From Streptomyces sp. DG1A-41 (lineage in GTDB: Bacteria > Actinomycetota > Actinomycetes > Streptomycetales > Streptomycetaceae), in assembly GCF_037055355.1 (NCBI RefSeq), contig NZ_CP146350.1:2441001-2505000 (forward strand): a stretch of DNA of 64,000 nucleotides, in the 5' to 3' direction. Below the pieces are notes generated by a model. The model saw only the letters and a program-made list of their open reading frames with translations, was not told the origin of the DNA and searched no databases. Positions 50,558 through 59,747 of this stretch are shown here, one piece after another. Made by a program: the position numbers and the translations under genes. The first letter of the stretch is position 1, and the number at the start of each line of letters is the position of its first letter.

Positions 50558-51301
50558 CAAGAGCCCGTTCACCCGCGGAACAGCCCTGGACCACTTCTGG
50601 CGCACGGAACTCGAAGGATCCCCCTACCCCCGCCCCTCCCCTACGACCACCCGCACCCGGGCAAGCTCTCCGGCCGGGGCGCCCTGCACACCTGGACCAT
50701 TACCGACGACACACCCGCCCGCCTGGCCGGCACGGCAGCCCGCCTGGGCACCACGGCCTACACGGTCCTGGCGGCCACGTTCGCCACGTGGCTGGCCGAC
50801 CTGTGCGGCGAACGAGGCGACATCGTCCTGGCGGCCTCCAGCGCGAACCGCGTCCCCCGCGACCGCTCCGAGATCGTCGGCATCCTGGGCGACGCCGTAC
50901 TCCTACGGGCCCGGCTGTCCGAAGCGGAAACGTTCCCCGATCTGGTGTCCCAACTGCGCACCACCCTCTTCACGGCCCTCGACCACCAGGAACTCCCCCT
51001 GACGGACGTGGTGTCCCTCGTCTCGCCCGAGCTGAAGGACGCCCTGTTCCCCACGGTCCTGTTCACGGTGATCACGACAGAGCCCCCGTCCCTGAACCTC
51101 CAGGAGGTCTTAACCACCATCCGCGCCCTCCCCGTCCAGGGCGTGGCCCGCAACGAGCTCTACGTCGTGATCGCCCCGCAGGCCGACACGATCACGGTCA
51201 CGTTCAAGTACTCGACGGACCTGTTCACCCACGAGACGGTCGAGGCGTGGGCCGGGTCCTTCACCCAGGCACTGAGGTCCGCGGTGGACTCCGGGTCCTG
51301 A
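50558..51301 (+). pseudogene. Nonribosomal peptide synthetase condensation-domain fragment
   Basis: The frame reads TALDHFWRTELEGSP, then after a shift in C-runs LPYDHPHPGKLSGRGALHTW, TTAYTVLAATFATWLADLCG, ASSANRVPRDRSEIVGILGD and FTALDHQELPLTDVVSLVSP. It ends STDLFTHETVEAWAGSF and a stop. These are the C-terminal half motifs of NRPS condensation domains; HQELP and the LGD/VLLRAR segment are clear. The HHxxxDG half and all other domains are missing. No biosynthetic neighbours remain. It is a relic of a larger synthetase or a lost free-standing C domain. Confidence 0.8.
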
Positions 51302-51309
51302 TGCTGCCG

Positions 51310-52071
51310 TCACAGCGCGTCCAGCGCGCTCACCTTCCACCCGTCGCCGGTGCGGTCCATCGTCATCCGCACCCGGTTCAGGTCCACGCGGGACCCCGAG
51401 ACCTGCGTGCTCTGGGTGACCTGGTTGACGAAGAGCAGGACCACGACCTTGTCGGGGGAGGCCGAGACGACGGAGCCGGGGGCTGCGACCCTCGCCTTCA
51501 CCACGCCGTGGTACTTCTCGGCCGTCGGGGCGACCACGGTCTTCGTGGTCTTGCCGTACTCGTCGCGGAAGCCGCCGGTCAGGTGGGCGCGGGCCTTCGA
51601 GAAGTCCTTGTCCAGGTGGCGGTAGTCGTAGGACAGGACGATCGGGGCCGCTTTCCGGGCGGCCGCGAGCGCCTCGGTCCGGGCCGTCTCCGTCAGGCGG
51701 CCGTCGCGGTACTGCCATCCCAGGGCGGCGAGCGCGGCCAGGCCGATGACGAGCAGGGCGGCCAGGACCAGGGTGAGCAGCCTCCGACGGCCGCCCGGGC
51801 CGGGATCGCCCTGTTCTCGTGGCCCGTCCTCCTCGAAGGACTCCGGCGACGGCTCCGGCGGGTCGTCCCAGCCGTCCTTCGGGGCCTCGATGAGGACGGT
51901 GCGTCCGGCGAGCGGCCGCTCGGCCCGGCGCGGGGACTCCTCGTCGCCGGCCGTCGCCGCGCCCGCTTCGCGGTGGCCGCGCTCCGCGCGCTTCGCCGCC
52001 GCGCGGGCGGCCGCCGTGATGGTGCGGCGGGTGCCGGGACCGGGGGCGCGGCCGGTGGTCGTCTTCGGCAT
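51310..52071 (-). CDS. Mce-associated membrane protein
   Basis: The 253-residue protein has a long basic/acidic cytoplasmic region (about 1-95), one membrane helix (RLLTLVLAALLVIGLAALAA) and an outer domain with IVLSYDYRHLDKDFSKARAH, TGGFRDEYGKTTKTVVAPTA and VVVLLFVNQVTQSTQVSG. This is the Mas (Mce-associated, NTF2-like outer domain) family found at the end of mce operons. It probably stabilises the transporter. Last gene of the operon. Confidence 0.85.
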   Translation of the reverse strand: MPKTTTGRAPGPGTRRTITAAARAAAKRAERGHREAGAATAGDEESPRRAERPLAGRTVLIEAPKDGWDDPPEPSPESFEEDGPREQGDPGPGGRRRLLTLVLAALLVIGLAALAALGWQYRDGRLTETARTEALAAARKAAPIVLSYDYRHLDKDFSKARAHLTGGFRDEYGKTTKTVVAPTAEKYHGVVKARVAAPGSVVSASPDKVVVLLFVNQVTQSTQVSGSRVDLNRVRMTMDRTGDGWKVSALDAL

Positions 52072-52119
52072 GGTGGTACTCCTCGTCGGTGCTTGTCGGT
52101 CGGCGGATCGGCCCGTGGA

Positions 52120-52608
52120 TCAGCCGACGAACTCGACGTCGGACGTCAGCCAGCGGCCGTCCTTGTGCACGAGGTCGAGCTGGAGCCGGTACGTGCGCGC
52201 CTCTCCCTCGGGCACGGCGGTGTTGGTCACCTTGCTGTCGGCGACCACCAGCACACGGGCCGAGTCGTCGTCGGAGCGGACGATGCCCGCCTCCAGGACC
52301 TGGCCTTCCGACACGGACTTGTTCTGGGCCACCAGCTTCGTCAGCTGGTCCGTCTGCGCGGTGAACTGCTTCTTGAAGTCGCCGGTCGCGCCCGCCAGGA
52401 CGTTCGCGCTGTCGCGGTCGTAGTGCCGGTAGTCGAGGGAGGTGAAGTTCAGTGCCGACTGGCGGGCCGCGGCCAGGATGCCCTGGCGTCGTTGGTCCGC
52501 CTCGCGCTGTTGGTAGACGCCGAAAGCCAGCCAGAGGGACAGCGCTGTGGTGATGACGGTCGCCGCCACGAGTCCTGCCGTCATCGCTCCGGGGCGCACC
52601 GGCCTCAT
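52120..52608 (-). CDS. Mce-associated membrane protein, smaller paralogue
   Basis: The 162-residue protein (ATG 52608, overlapping the mceF stop as ATGA) has one helix (MTAGLVAATVITTALSLWLA) and an outer domain with SALNFTSLDYRHYDRDSANV, LAGATGDFKKQFTAQTDQLT and ALVVADSKVTNT-like sequence (VLVVADSKVTN). It has the same architecture as the next gene, so the two are paralogues that may act as a pair. Confidence 0.85.
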   Translation of the reverse strand: MRPVRPGAMTAGLVAATVITTALSLWLAFGVYQQREADQRRQGILAAARQSALNFTSLDYRHYDRDSANVLAGATGDFKKQFTAQTDQLTKLVAQNKSVSEGQVLEAGIVRSDDDSARVLVVADSKVTNTAVPEGEARTYRLQLDLVHKDGRWLTSDVEFVG

Positions 52609-53882
52609 GCCATGGGGCCAACGAGCAGCCATTGCCACGACTCCTTTCCGAACGCGGCCTGCTGGCCGCCCGTCGAGCCGATCTCGACGTTCTTTCCGTC
52701 CGGGCCGGTGGTGGTGCCGGTCTCCGGGTCGTACGGGGTGACGTACGTCGCCTGGTTCGCGCCGCCGTCGGCTCTCGACGCGCCCGGGGCGTTCTGCGCG
52801 CCCCGTACCGACGACTCGCTGCCGCGCGGGAGCGAGCAGCGGGCGCCGGTGTTCGCCTCGCGGGTGCTGGTGTCCGCGGGGTCGCGGCGTGCCGTGCCGT
52901 ACCCCTGGGTGCAGGCCGGCGGGTCGTCGGCGTTCAGCACCAGGCCGAAGTGGGTGGTGCCGTCGCCCGGGACGACGGTGTAGCTGCCCGCGACCGTCAG
53001 CGGGAAGGTGACCAGGGCCTGCTCCACCCCGGGGAGGCGGGCCAGCGTGACCTGGCCGCCGCTGATCAGGTTGGCCAGCAGGACCGACAGCTCCGGCCCG
53101 GTCGACTTCAGCAGCGAGTTCAGCTCCTGCGCCGCCGGCCTCGCGTTGCCGATCAGCTTGCGCAGGTCCCCGTCGCTGGCCTTCAACTGGGCCGAGAGCG
53201 CCGCCAGATCACGCGCGAACGACTTGATCGACGACCCCTGGTCGGCCTGCGTCTTCAGGACCTTCCGTGAGTCCTCGATCAGGCCGATCGTCTCCGGCAG
53301 CGCCTCGGACGCCGACTCGACCAGGGTGTTGCCCGAGTCCACCAGGCGGCCCAGGTTCGGGCCGGTGCCGGCGAAGGCCTTGCCCAACTCGTCGACCGTG
53401 ACCCGTAGGTCGTCCTTGCCGACCGAGTTCACCAGGCGGTCCAGGCTGAGGACCATGTCCGTCGTCGGCAGCGGCACCCGCGTGCTCTCGCGCGGGATCG
53501 TGCTGCCGTTCAGCAGGTACGGGCCGTTCGAGGTGCGGGGCTGGAGGTCGACGTACTGCTCGCCCACCGCCGAACGGTTCGCCACCACGGCCAGCGTGTC
53601 CGCCGGGATGCGCGGCGCCCCGTCCTTGATGTCGAGCGCGACCGAGACCCCGTCCGAGCCGGTCAGACGCAGTGCGCCGACCTTGCCCACGGGCACCCCT
53701 CGATACGTGACCTCGGCACCGGCGAAGACGCCCCCGGAGTCGGCGAAGTCGGCCCGCACGGTGTAGCCGCGGTCCAGGACCTCGTCCACCAGGCCCGTGT
53801 ACTCGGCGCCGACGTACGACACACCCAGGGCGGTGATGGTGGCGAAGGCGATCAGTTGCGCCTTGACCGTACGCGTGATCAC
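52605..53882 (-). CDS. mceF: MceF subunit of the lipid importer
   Basis: The 425-residue protein starts at a GTG that overlaps the mceE stop (GTGA). It has one N-terminal helix (QLIAFATITALGVSYVG) and an MlaD/MCE domain (about 35-115; VRADFADSGGVFAGAEVTYR, GVPVGKVGALRLTGSDG). A helical needle region follows, and a Cys-containing C-terminal tail with ACTQGY and GARCSLP. MCE hexamers form a tunnel for lipids between the membrane and outside. Its gene order at the end of the six supports the F assignment. Confidence 0.88.
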   Translation of the reverse strand: MITRTVKAQLIAFATITALGVSYVGAEYTGLVDEVLDRGYTVRADFADSGGVFAGAEVTYRGVPVGKVGALRLTGSDGVSVALDIKDGAPRIPADTLAVVANRSAVGEQYVDLQPRTSNGPYLLNGSTIPRESTRVPLPTTDMVLSLDRLVNSVGKDDLRVTVDELGKAFAGTGPNLGRLVDSGNTLVESASEALPETIGLIEDSRKVLKTQADQGSSIKSFARDLAALSAQLKASDGDLRKLIGNARPAAQELNSLLKSTGPELSVLLANLISGGQVTLARLPGVEQALVTFPLTVAGSYTVVPGDGTTHFGLVLNADDPPACTQGYGTARRDPADTSTREANTGARCSLPRGSESSVRGAQNAPGASRADGGANQATYVTPYDPETGTTTGPDGKNVEIGSTGGQQAAFGKESWQWLLVGPMA

Positions 53883-55198
53883 GGCTGGACCCCCTTCAGC
53901 ATCAGCTCGGCGAGTTCGAGGTTGATCCCCTCGGGCCAGTCGCCCCCGGTGCGGTGGCCGCTGGAGCCGTAGCCGGCGGTGCACACGGGTGGGCACAGCG
54001 GGTCGTCGCCGCCCGAGGGGGCTGACGGGGCCGACGGGGCCGACGGCACGCCCGGGCTGCTCGGCAGCGCGGAGGGCGTCGGCACACCCGGCACGTCCGG
54101 CACGTCCGGCACGTCCGGGAGGTCCGGTACGTCCGGCAGGCCCGGGGGCTCGGGAAGCCCGGGTCCCCGGGTGCCCCCGCTCCCGCCGCCCGGCTCGTCC
54201 GTCAGGTTGCCGTAGATCCCGGCCAGATCGAGGTCCGCCGTGACGTGCAGGTTGACGTAGTCACCCTTGATGGCGTCCACCACGTTGCGCGGGAACGGGT
54301 ACGTCGTCAGCAGCTCAAGGGAGTTGGGCAGGTCGCTGCCCGCCTTGTTGAGCTGTTGCAGGATCGGCCGCAGCTGCTTGAGGTTGGCGACCGTGTCGTC
54401 GTGCGAGGCGTTGATCACCTTGGTGCCGGTCTTGCCGAGCTTGGACAGGGCGGTGAGCATCCTCGTGAGGTCGCGGCGCTGGTCGGCCAGGATCTTCAGG
54501 GCGGGCGGCATCGTGTCGACGGCCTCGGCGATCGTCGTCTTCTCCTTGGCCAGCCGTTTGGCCAGCCGGTCCACGGCCTTCAGCGCGCGGACGATGTCCT
54601 GGCGCTGGTCGTCCAGGCCGCCGATGAAGGTGTCGAGCTCCTTGAGCAGGGACCTGACCCGGTTCTCCCGGCCCTCCAGGGCCTTGTTCAGCTCCGTGGT
54701 GATCGTCTTGAGCTGGGCCACGCCGCCGCCGTTGAGCAGGGCGGACAGCGCGGACAGCACCTCCTCGACCTCCGGGTTGCGGCCGCTGCGGGACAGGGGG
54801 ATCACATCACCGTCGCCGAGCCGGCCGACCGGCGTGCCCTCCAGCGGCCTGGACAGCGCCACGTACTTCTCGCCGAGCATGCTGGTCTGCCGCAGCTCGG
54901 CGATGGCGTTGGCGGGCAGCTTCACCGAGTCGGCGACCCGGAGGCGGACCCGCGCGTGCCAGCCGTTCAGCTCCACCTTCTCCACCGCGCCCACGGTGAC
55001 GTTGTTGACCTTGACCGCCGACTGCGGAACCAGGTCGAGGACGTCGCGGAACTCGACGGTGACGTGGTAGGCGTGGCCGTCGGCGGCGGCTCCGCCGGGG
55101 AGCGGGACGTCGTACCAGCCGTTGAACTCGCAGCCGGACAGCAGCAGCGTTCCGACGGCCGCCCACGCGACGGCCCCGCCCTTGCGCAGTGGTCTCAT
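53879..55198 (-). CDS. mceE: MceE lipoprotein subunit (LprK-like)
   Basis: The 439-residue protein has a lipoprotein signal (AVAWAAVGTLLLSGC), as expected for the E subunit. The MCE domain covers about 45-125 (YHVTVEFRDVLDLVPQSAVK, VNNVTVGAVEKVELNGWHAR). After the helical region comes a Pro-rich tail of repeated VPD units (LPDVPDLPDVPDVPDVPGVP) and a Cys-containing end DDPLCPPVCTAGYG. The ATG at 55198 overlaps the mceD stop. Membership in one operon is shown by overlaps on both sides. Confidence 0.9.
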   Translation of the reverse strand: MRPLRKGGAVAWAAVGTLLLSGCEFNGWYDVPLPGGAAADGHAYHVTVEFRDVLDLVPQSAVKVNNVTVGAVEKVELNGWHARVRLRVADSVKLPANAIAELRQTSMLGEKYVALSRPLEGTPVGRLGDGDVIPLSRSGRNPEVEEVLSALSALLNGGGVAQLKTITTELNKALEGRENRVRSLLKELDTFIGGLDDQRQDIVRALKAVDRLAKRLAKEKTTIAEAVDTMPPALKILADQRRDLTRMLTALSKLGKTGTKVINASHDDTVANLKQLRPILQQLNKAGSDLPNSLELLTTYPFPRNVVDAIKGDYVNLHVTADLDLAGIYGNLTDEPGGGSGGTRGPGLPEPPGLPDVPDLPDVPDVPDVPGVPTPSALPSSPGVPSAPSAPSAPSGGDDPLCPPVCTAGYGSSGHRTGGDWPEGINLELAELMLKGVQP

Positions 55199-56310
55199 GC
55201 CCTCGCCCCCAGGATTCCGCCGAGGGTGCGGTCGACCGTGCCGGTGACCGCGGTGCCCTGGGGCACTTCGGGCAGGGAGTCGAAGAGGTCCCTCAGGTCC
55301 TTGCAGTCGGTCTTCTCGCCGGTCGTCTTCAGGATCGAGCACAGCAGCGACGCCGGATCCTGCGGATGGTCGGGGTTGTTGCGGGTGTCGAGGGTGCCCG
55401 CGGAGGGGTTGTAGGCGTTGTGCAGGTTCGACATGCCCGTCGGCGCGACCTCCAGCAGCTCCTCCAGCGCGGCGCGTTGGGTGACGAGCACCTTGGTCAC
55501 CTTGCTCAGGCCCTCCACGTTCGAGGTCAGCGACTTCTTGTTCTTCTTCACGAAGGCGGACACGTCACCGAGCGCCGTGCCGAGGTTCTTCAGCGCCGCC
55601 GCCAGGTCCTCGCGCTCGCCCGCGAGTTGCTCGGCGACCTTGGCGAGGCTGGTGTTGAACGACCGCACGCTCTTGTCGTCCGCCGCCAGCGCCGCCGTGA
55701 ACACCTGGAGGTTGCGGACCGTGCCGAACAGGTCCGTGCGGCCGTCGGAGAGAGTCGTGACCGCCTCCGAGAGGTCCTCGACCATCTGGTGGACGTTCTT
55801 CCCCTGGCCGTCGAGGTTGTCGGCGCTGACGCCGAGCAGCCGTGACAGGGCACCGTCCTTGTTGGCGCCCTTGGGGCCGAGCGCCTCGGCCGTGGTGTGC
55901 AGGCTGTCGAAGACGCGGTCCAGTTCGACCGGTACGGCCGTGCGCGACTCGGGGATCTCGTCCCCGTCCCGCAGCACCGGACCGCTCCGGTACACCGGCA
56001 GCAGTTGCACGTAGCGGTCGCTGACCACGGAGGAGTTGATGATCGCGGCCTGCGCGTCCGCCGGGACCTTGCGGCCGGAGTCGTACTCCAGCTCCACCCG
56101 CACCCGGCCGCCCTCCGGCGTGATCTTCTTGACCTCGCCGATCCGCACGCCCAGCACACGGACGTCCGAGCCGGGGTAGATGCCGACGGTGCGGGGGAAG
56201 TACGCCGTGACGCGGACCGGCTCGGTCCGCGGCCACAGGACGTAGGCGAGCGCGGCGACCAGGGCCAGGGCGGTCAGCAGGGCCAGGGGCTTCGTCGGGC
56301 GGTTGTTCAC
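55195..56310 (-). CDS. mceD: MceD subunit of the lipid importer
   Basis: The 371-residue protein has one helix (LALLTALALVAALAYVLW), an MCE domain (about 30-105; VTAYFPRTVGIYPGSDVRVL, GVRIGEVKKITPEGGRVRVE) and a long helical part (KNVHQMVEDLSEAVTTLSDG). It ends with two Cys (LLCSIL, KTDCKDL). A GTG at 56310 overlaps the mceC stop. Shorter than mycobacterial MceD, which has a long Pro-rich tail. Confidence 0.88.
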   Translation of the reverse strand: MNNRPTKPLALLTALALVAALAYVLWPRTEPVRVTAYFPRTVGIYPGSDVRVLGVRIGEVKKITPEGGRVRVELEYDSGRKVPADAQAAIINSSVVSDRYVQLLPVYRSGPVLRDGDEIPESRTAVPVELDRVFDSLHTTAEALGPKGANKDGALSRLLGVSADNLDGQGKNVHQMVEDLSEAVTTLSDGRTDLFGTVRNLQVFTAALAADDKSVRSFNTSLAKVAEQLAGEREDLAAALKNLGTALGDVSAFVKKNKKSLTSNVEGLSKVTKVLVTQRAALEELLEVAPTGMSNLHNAYNPSAGTLDTRNNPDHPQDPASLLCSILKTTGEKTDCKDLRDLFDSLPEVPQGTAVTGTVDRTLGGILGARA

Positions 56311-57467
56311 TGCGCGCCTCCCGTTCGCGGCACGACCGGGGCGGCGACCAGGTTCTGGACGTAGGAGTCGAACCAGCGGCCATTGCCCAGGGTGTTGGTG
56401 AAGACCCGCACGTAGGGGGCCAGGAGCTTGATGCTCCGGTCCAGGCTGGATTGGTTGCGTTCGAGCATCTTCACCACGGTGTTGAGGCCCTTGAGCGCGG
56501 GCCCGATCTCCTTCTCGTTGTCCTGGACCAGGCCGGAGAGCTGGATGCCGAGCGCGGCGGAGGTCTTCAACAGCTTGTGGATCGCCGCACGCCGCTTGCT
56601 GATCTCCTGGAACAGCTTGTCGCCGTCCTTGACCAGGGCGGTGAAGTCGCCCGACCGGTCGGCGAGTACTCCCGTCACGCCGTTCGCATGGTCGAGGAGC
56701 TCCCTGAGGGCCTTGTCGCGCGAGGCCACCGTCCGGGAGATCTCGGACAGGCCCTTGATGGACGCCCGTACTTCGGAGGGGGAGTCCTCGAAGGTCGTCG
56801 AGATGGTGTCCAGGGCCTTCGCCAGCCGGTCGGTGTCGACCTGCTCCGTCGTGGTGGTGAGATCGCTGAACGCCTGCACGACGTCGTAGGCGGGGACGGT
56901 CCGCTTCAGCGGGATCTCGCTGCCGGGCTCCAGCCGGCCCCGCCCCTCGGGGTGCAGGGCGAGGTACTTCGCGCCGAGGATCGTCTTGACCCGGATCGAC
57001 GCGCCGGTGTCGGTGCCGAACTCCGGCTCTCCCTTGATCTTGAAGGTGACCTTGACGTGGTCGCCGTCCAGGTCGACCTCCTCGACCTTGCCGACCTTGA
57101 CCCCGGCGATCCGCACCTCGTCGCCCGGCTTGAGACCGCCCGCCTCCGCGAAGGCGGCGCTGTACCTCTCGCCGTCGCCGATCACCGGCAGGCGGTCGGC
57201 GTTGAACGCGGCCACGGTCAGCAGCGCGAGGACGGTGAGTCCGACGGCGCCGATGACGACGGGGTTGCGCTCGCGGAAGGGGCCCAGGTGCGGGCGGCGG
57301 ACGCGGGGAAGCCGTATGCGGGGCGGCTCGACGCGCACCTTCATCAGCGGTTGCCGGCGGGGCCGGCGGCGCGGCAGGAGCCGCACCTTCGGCAGCCGTA
57401 CTCTCGGCAGCCTCGGCGGCTCGACGCGCACGTGGAACATCGGCTCGGGGCGGCGCTTACGGCTCAT
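56307..57467 (-). CDS. mceC: MceC subunit of the lipid importer
   Basis: The 386-residue protein has an unusually long, Arg/Pro-rich cytoplasmic leader of about 70 residues (VRVEPPRLPRVRLPKVRLLP and a near copy VRVEPPRIRLPRVRRP), then one helix and the MCE domain (YSAAFAEAGGLKPGDEVRIA, GVKVGKVEEVDLDGDHVKVT). ATG 57467 overlaps the mceB stop. The duplicated basic leader is not usual for MCE proteins and may contact membrane lipid heads or the ATPase. Confidence 0.88.
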   Translation of the reverse strand: MSRKRRPEPMFHVRVEPPRLPRVRLPKVRLLPRRRPRRQPLMKVRVEPPRIRLPRVRRPHLGPFRERNPVVIGAVGLTVLALLTVAAFNADRLPVIGDGERYSAAFAEAGGLKPGDEVRIAGVKVGKVEEVDLDGDHVKVTFKIKGEPEFGTDTGASIRVKTILGAKYLALHPEGRGRLEPGSEIPLKRTVPAYDVVQAFSDLTTTTEQVDTDRLAKALDTISTTFEDSPSEVRASIKGLSEISRTVASRDKALRELLDHANGVTGVLADRSGDFTALVKDGDKLFQEISKRRAAIHKLLKTSAALGIQLSGLVQDNEKEIGPALKGLNTVVKMLERNQSSLDRSIKLLAPYVRVFTNTLGNGRWFDSYVQNLVAAPVVPRTGGAQ

Positions 57468-58501
57468 GCTCCACACCTCGCCCTCGCCACGTGCATCTCG
57501 GGCGTGAGCACCTGCTTCGTCTTCGGCAGCACGATCCGGCCGTCGAAGTCGCACAGGTAGAAGTTGAACCACGAGCCGTAGGACGCCGTCCCCGTCAGCT
57601 CGTTGAGCTTGTTCGGCAGCCGCTTCAGCACGCCCTCCACGGTCTTCTCGTTGTCGTTCAGCGTCCCGGTGAGCTCGGTCAGTTCCGCGATGTCGTCCTT
57701 GAGCGGCGGACGCGCGTCCTTCAGCAGGCCCGAGGTGGCCTCCGTCAGATCGCCGATGCTCACCAGCGACTCCCCGATGGGCTTGCGGTCGGCGGACAGG
57801 CCCGAGATGAGCCGGCGCAGCTGCTTGAGCAGTCCGGAGAAGCGGGCGCCTCGCTTGTCGAGCGTCTCCAGCACGGTGTTGAGGTTGTCGATCACGGAGC
57901 CGATCAGCTTGTCGCGGCCGGCCAGCGTCGTGGTGAGCGACGCCGTGTGCGTGAGCAGGCTGTTGACGGTGCCGCCCTCGCCCTGGAGGGTCTTGATGAT
58001 CTCGGTGGCGAGCTGGTTGACGTCCTTCGGGCTGAGCGCGGCGAACAGCGGCTTGAAGCCGTTCAGCAGCGCGTTCAGGTCGAGGGCGGGCTGGGTGCGC
58101 GCGAGCGGGATCGTGCCGCCGGGGCGCATCCGGGTGCCGTCGCCGACGCCCTCGGTCAGCGCGACGTACCGCTGCCCGACCAGGTTGCGGTAGCGGATGA
58201 CGGCACCCGTGCTGGTGAGCAGGGGCCGGTCCTGGCTGACCGTGAAGGTGACCTCGGCCAGCGTCCGGTCCTTGATCCGGATGCCCTCGACCTCGCCGAC
58301 CCGCACTCCGGCCACCCGGATGTCGTCGCCCTCCTCCAGGCCGGTGACGTCGCTGAAGACCGCGCGGTACTCGTGCTCGGGGGTGAAGGAGATGTTCACG
58401 ATCGTGGCGGCGAGCAGGGCCGTCGCCAGCACCGTCACCAGCGCGAAGAGACTGAACTTGATCATCGGAGCGGCGGTCTGCCGGGCTCCCGTGGTGCTCA
58501 T
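57464..58501 (-). CDS. mceB: MceB subunit of the lipid importer
   Basis: The 345-residue protein has one helix (KFSLFALVTVLATALLAATI), the MCE domain (about 40-120; YRAVFSDVTGLEEGDDIRVA, GVRVGEVEGIRIKDRTLAEV) and the MceB-typical middle DLNALLNGFKPLFAALSPKD. The C-terminus has the FYLCDFDGRIVLP and VARARCGA cysteines. It overlaps genes on both sides by four bases. Confidence 0.9.
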   Translation of the reverse strand: MSTTGARQTAAPMIKFSLFALVTVLATALLAATIVNISFTPEHEYRAVFSDVTGLEEGDDIRVAGVRVGEVEGIRIKDRTLAEVTFTVSQDRPLLTSTGAVIRYRNLVGQRYVALTEGVGDGTRMRPGGTIPLARTQPALDLNALLNGFKPLFAALSPKDVNQLATEIIKTLQGEGGTVNSLLTHTASLTTTLAGRDKLIGSVIDNLNTVLETLDKRGARFSGLLKQLRRLISGLSADRKPIGESLVSIGDLTEATSGLLKDARPPLKDDIAELTELTGTLNDNEKTVEGVLKRLPNKLNELTGTASYGSWFNFYLCDFDGRIVLPKTKQVLTPEMHVARARCGA

Positions 58502-59739
58502 GCGACGCTCACCGCCGTCCCGCGCGCCATCGGCCCGAACAGCAGCGTCGCGACCGGCGGCACCTCGTCCGCGGGCACGCCCAGCACCGGCGCCACGAGC
58601 GAGCCGACGGCCCGCTGCTCGGCCCGGGTGGCGGAGACGCCGAGCGGGCCGCCCGAGGTCGCACCCGCCTTCTTGGAACCGTCGTCGAGGTGGGTGCCGG
58701 GCGCCGGCACCACAGGGTGCGGCAGGCCACGGCAGTTGGGTCCCGACCGCTCGCCGTAGCGCGGTTCCTCACCCGGTTGGTACGCGCCCTGCGCGCGTAC
58801 GACCTCCAGCGTGATGTGCATCTTGCCGCCCCGGAACGCCTCCTCGGACGCCTTCTCCTGCCGGACCAGGCCGGCCAGCAGGCAGGGGTACTGGGGGGAG
58901 TAGCGGGCGAACAGCTCCAGCGTGGGGCGGGAGACCTGGCCGAGGGTGATCAACCGGTCGCCGTTGGCGTCGAGGAAGTCCTCGGCGGTGCCCGCGACGG
59001 TGGCCGTGCTCTTCAGCGCCGCCGCCAGCCGGTCCTTCTGCTCGACGATCGTGCGGCTGGTGGTGACGGTGTTGCGCAGGATCTCCATCAGGTCGGGCGC
59101 CGCGTCGCCGTACATCTCGGCGACGTCGGCGAAGCGTGCGATGTCCTCTTTCAAGGACGGCAGGTGCGGGTTGAGGCGGCGCAGGTAGGCCTCCAGTCGC
59201 GTGAGGTTGTCGCCGATCCGCTCGCCGCGGCCGTCGAGGGCGGTGGCGAACGCGGAGAGCGTGGCGTTGAGCTTGCCGGGCTGCACGGTCCGCAGCAGCG
59301 GCAGCAGGTCGTTCATCAGCTGCTGGAGCTCGATGCCGACACGGGTGCGGTCCTGGGTGATGACGTCACCGGCCCTGATGGGCCGGGCGGACGAGCGGGC
59401 GGGCGCGACCAGGTCGACGTACTTCTCGCCGAACAGCGTCTTGGGCAGCAGGCGCGCGTGCACGTCGGAGGGGATGTGGGCGACGTGCTCCGGCTTGAGC
59501 GCGATGTCGAGCGTCGCCTTCGTCCCGTCGGCGTGCACCTCGCGCACCTCGCCGACCAGCAGCCCGCGCAGCTTGACGTCGGCCCGTGGATCGAGCTGGT
59601 TGCCGAGGCTGTCGGCCTCCAGTGTGATCCGCACGACCGGCGTGAACACCTGCTGGTAGACGGCGACGGACAGGGACAGCAGCAACGCGAGCACGGCGAT
59701 GAAGACGACACCGTACAACCGCAGTCTCAACACCTTCAT
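58498..59739 (-). CDS. mceA: MceA subunit of the lipid importer
   Basis: The 413-residue protein has one helix (YGVVFIAVLALLLSLSVAVY) and the MCE domain (about 35-115; VVRITLEADSLGNQLDPRAD, VKLRGLLVGEVREVHADGTK), then helices with LMNDLLPLLRTVQPGKLNAT. The ATG at 59739 gives a short basic leader MKVLRLRLYG; it lies 8 bp after the yrbE1B stop. A longer frame from 59955 overlaps yrbE1B and is rejected. Confidence 0.9.
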   Translation of the reverse strand: MKVLRLRLYGVVFIAVLALLLSLSVAVYQQVFTPVVRITLEADSLGNQLDPRADVKLRGLLVGEVREVHADGTKATLDIALKPEHVAHIPSDVHARLLPKTLFGEKYVDLVAPARSSARPIRAGDVITQDRTRVGIELQQLMNDLLPLLRTVQPGKLNATLSAFATALDGRGERIGDNLTRLEAYLRRLNPHLPSLKEDIARFADVAEMYGDAAPDLMEILRNTVTTSRTIVEQKDRLAAALKSTATVAGTAEDFLDANGDRLITLGQVSRPTLELFARYSPQYPCLLAGLVRQEKASEEAFRGGKMHITLEVVRAQGAYQPGEEPRYGERSGPNCRGLPHPVVPAPGTHLDDGSKKAGATSGGPLGVSATRAEQRAVGSLVAPVLGVPADEVPPVATLLFGPMARGTAVSVA

Positions 59740-59747
59740 ACGGCGGC

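Noticed and set aside
54080..54150. Direct repeats GGCACGTCC as regulatory sites
   Set aside because: They encode the VPD repeats of MceE in frame, so protein-level repetition explains them.
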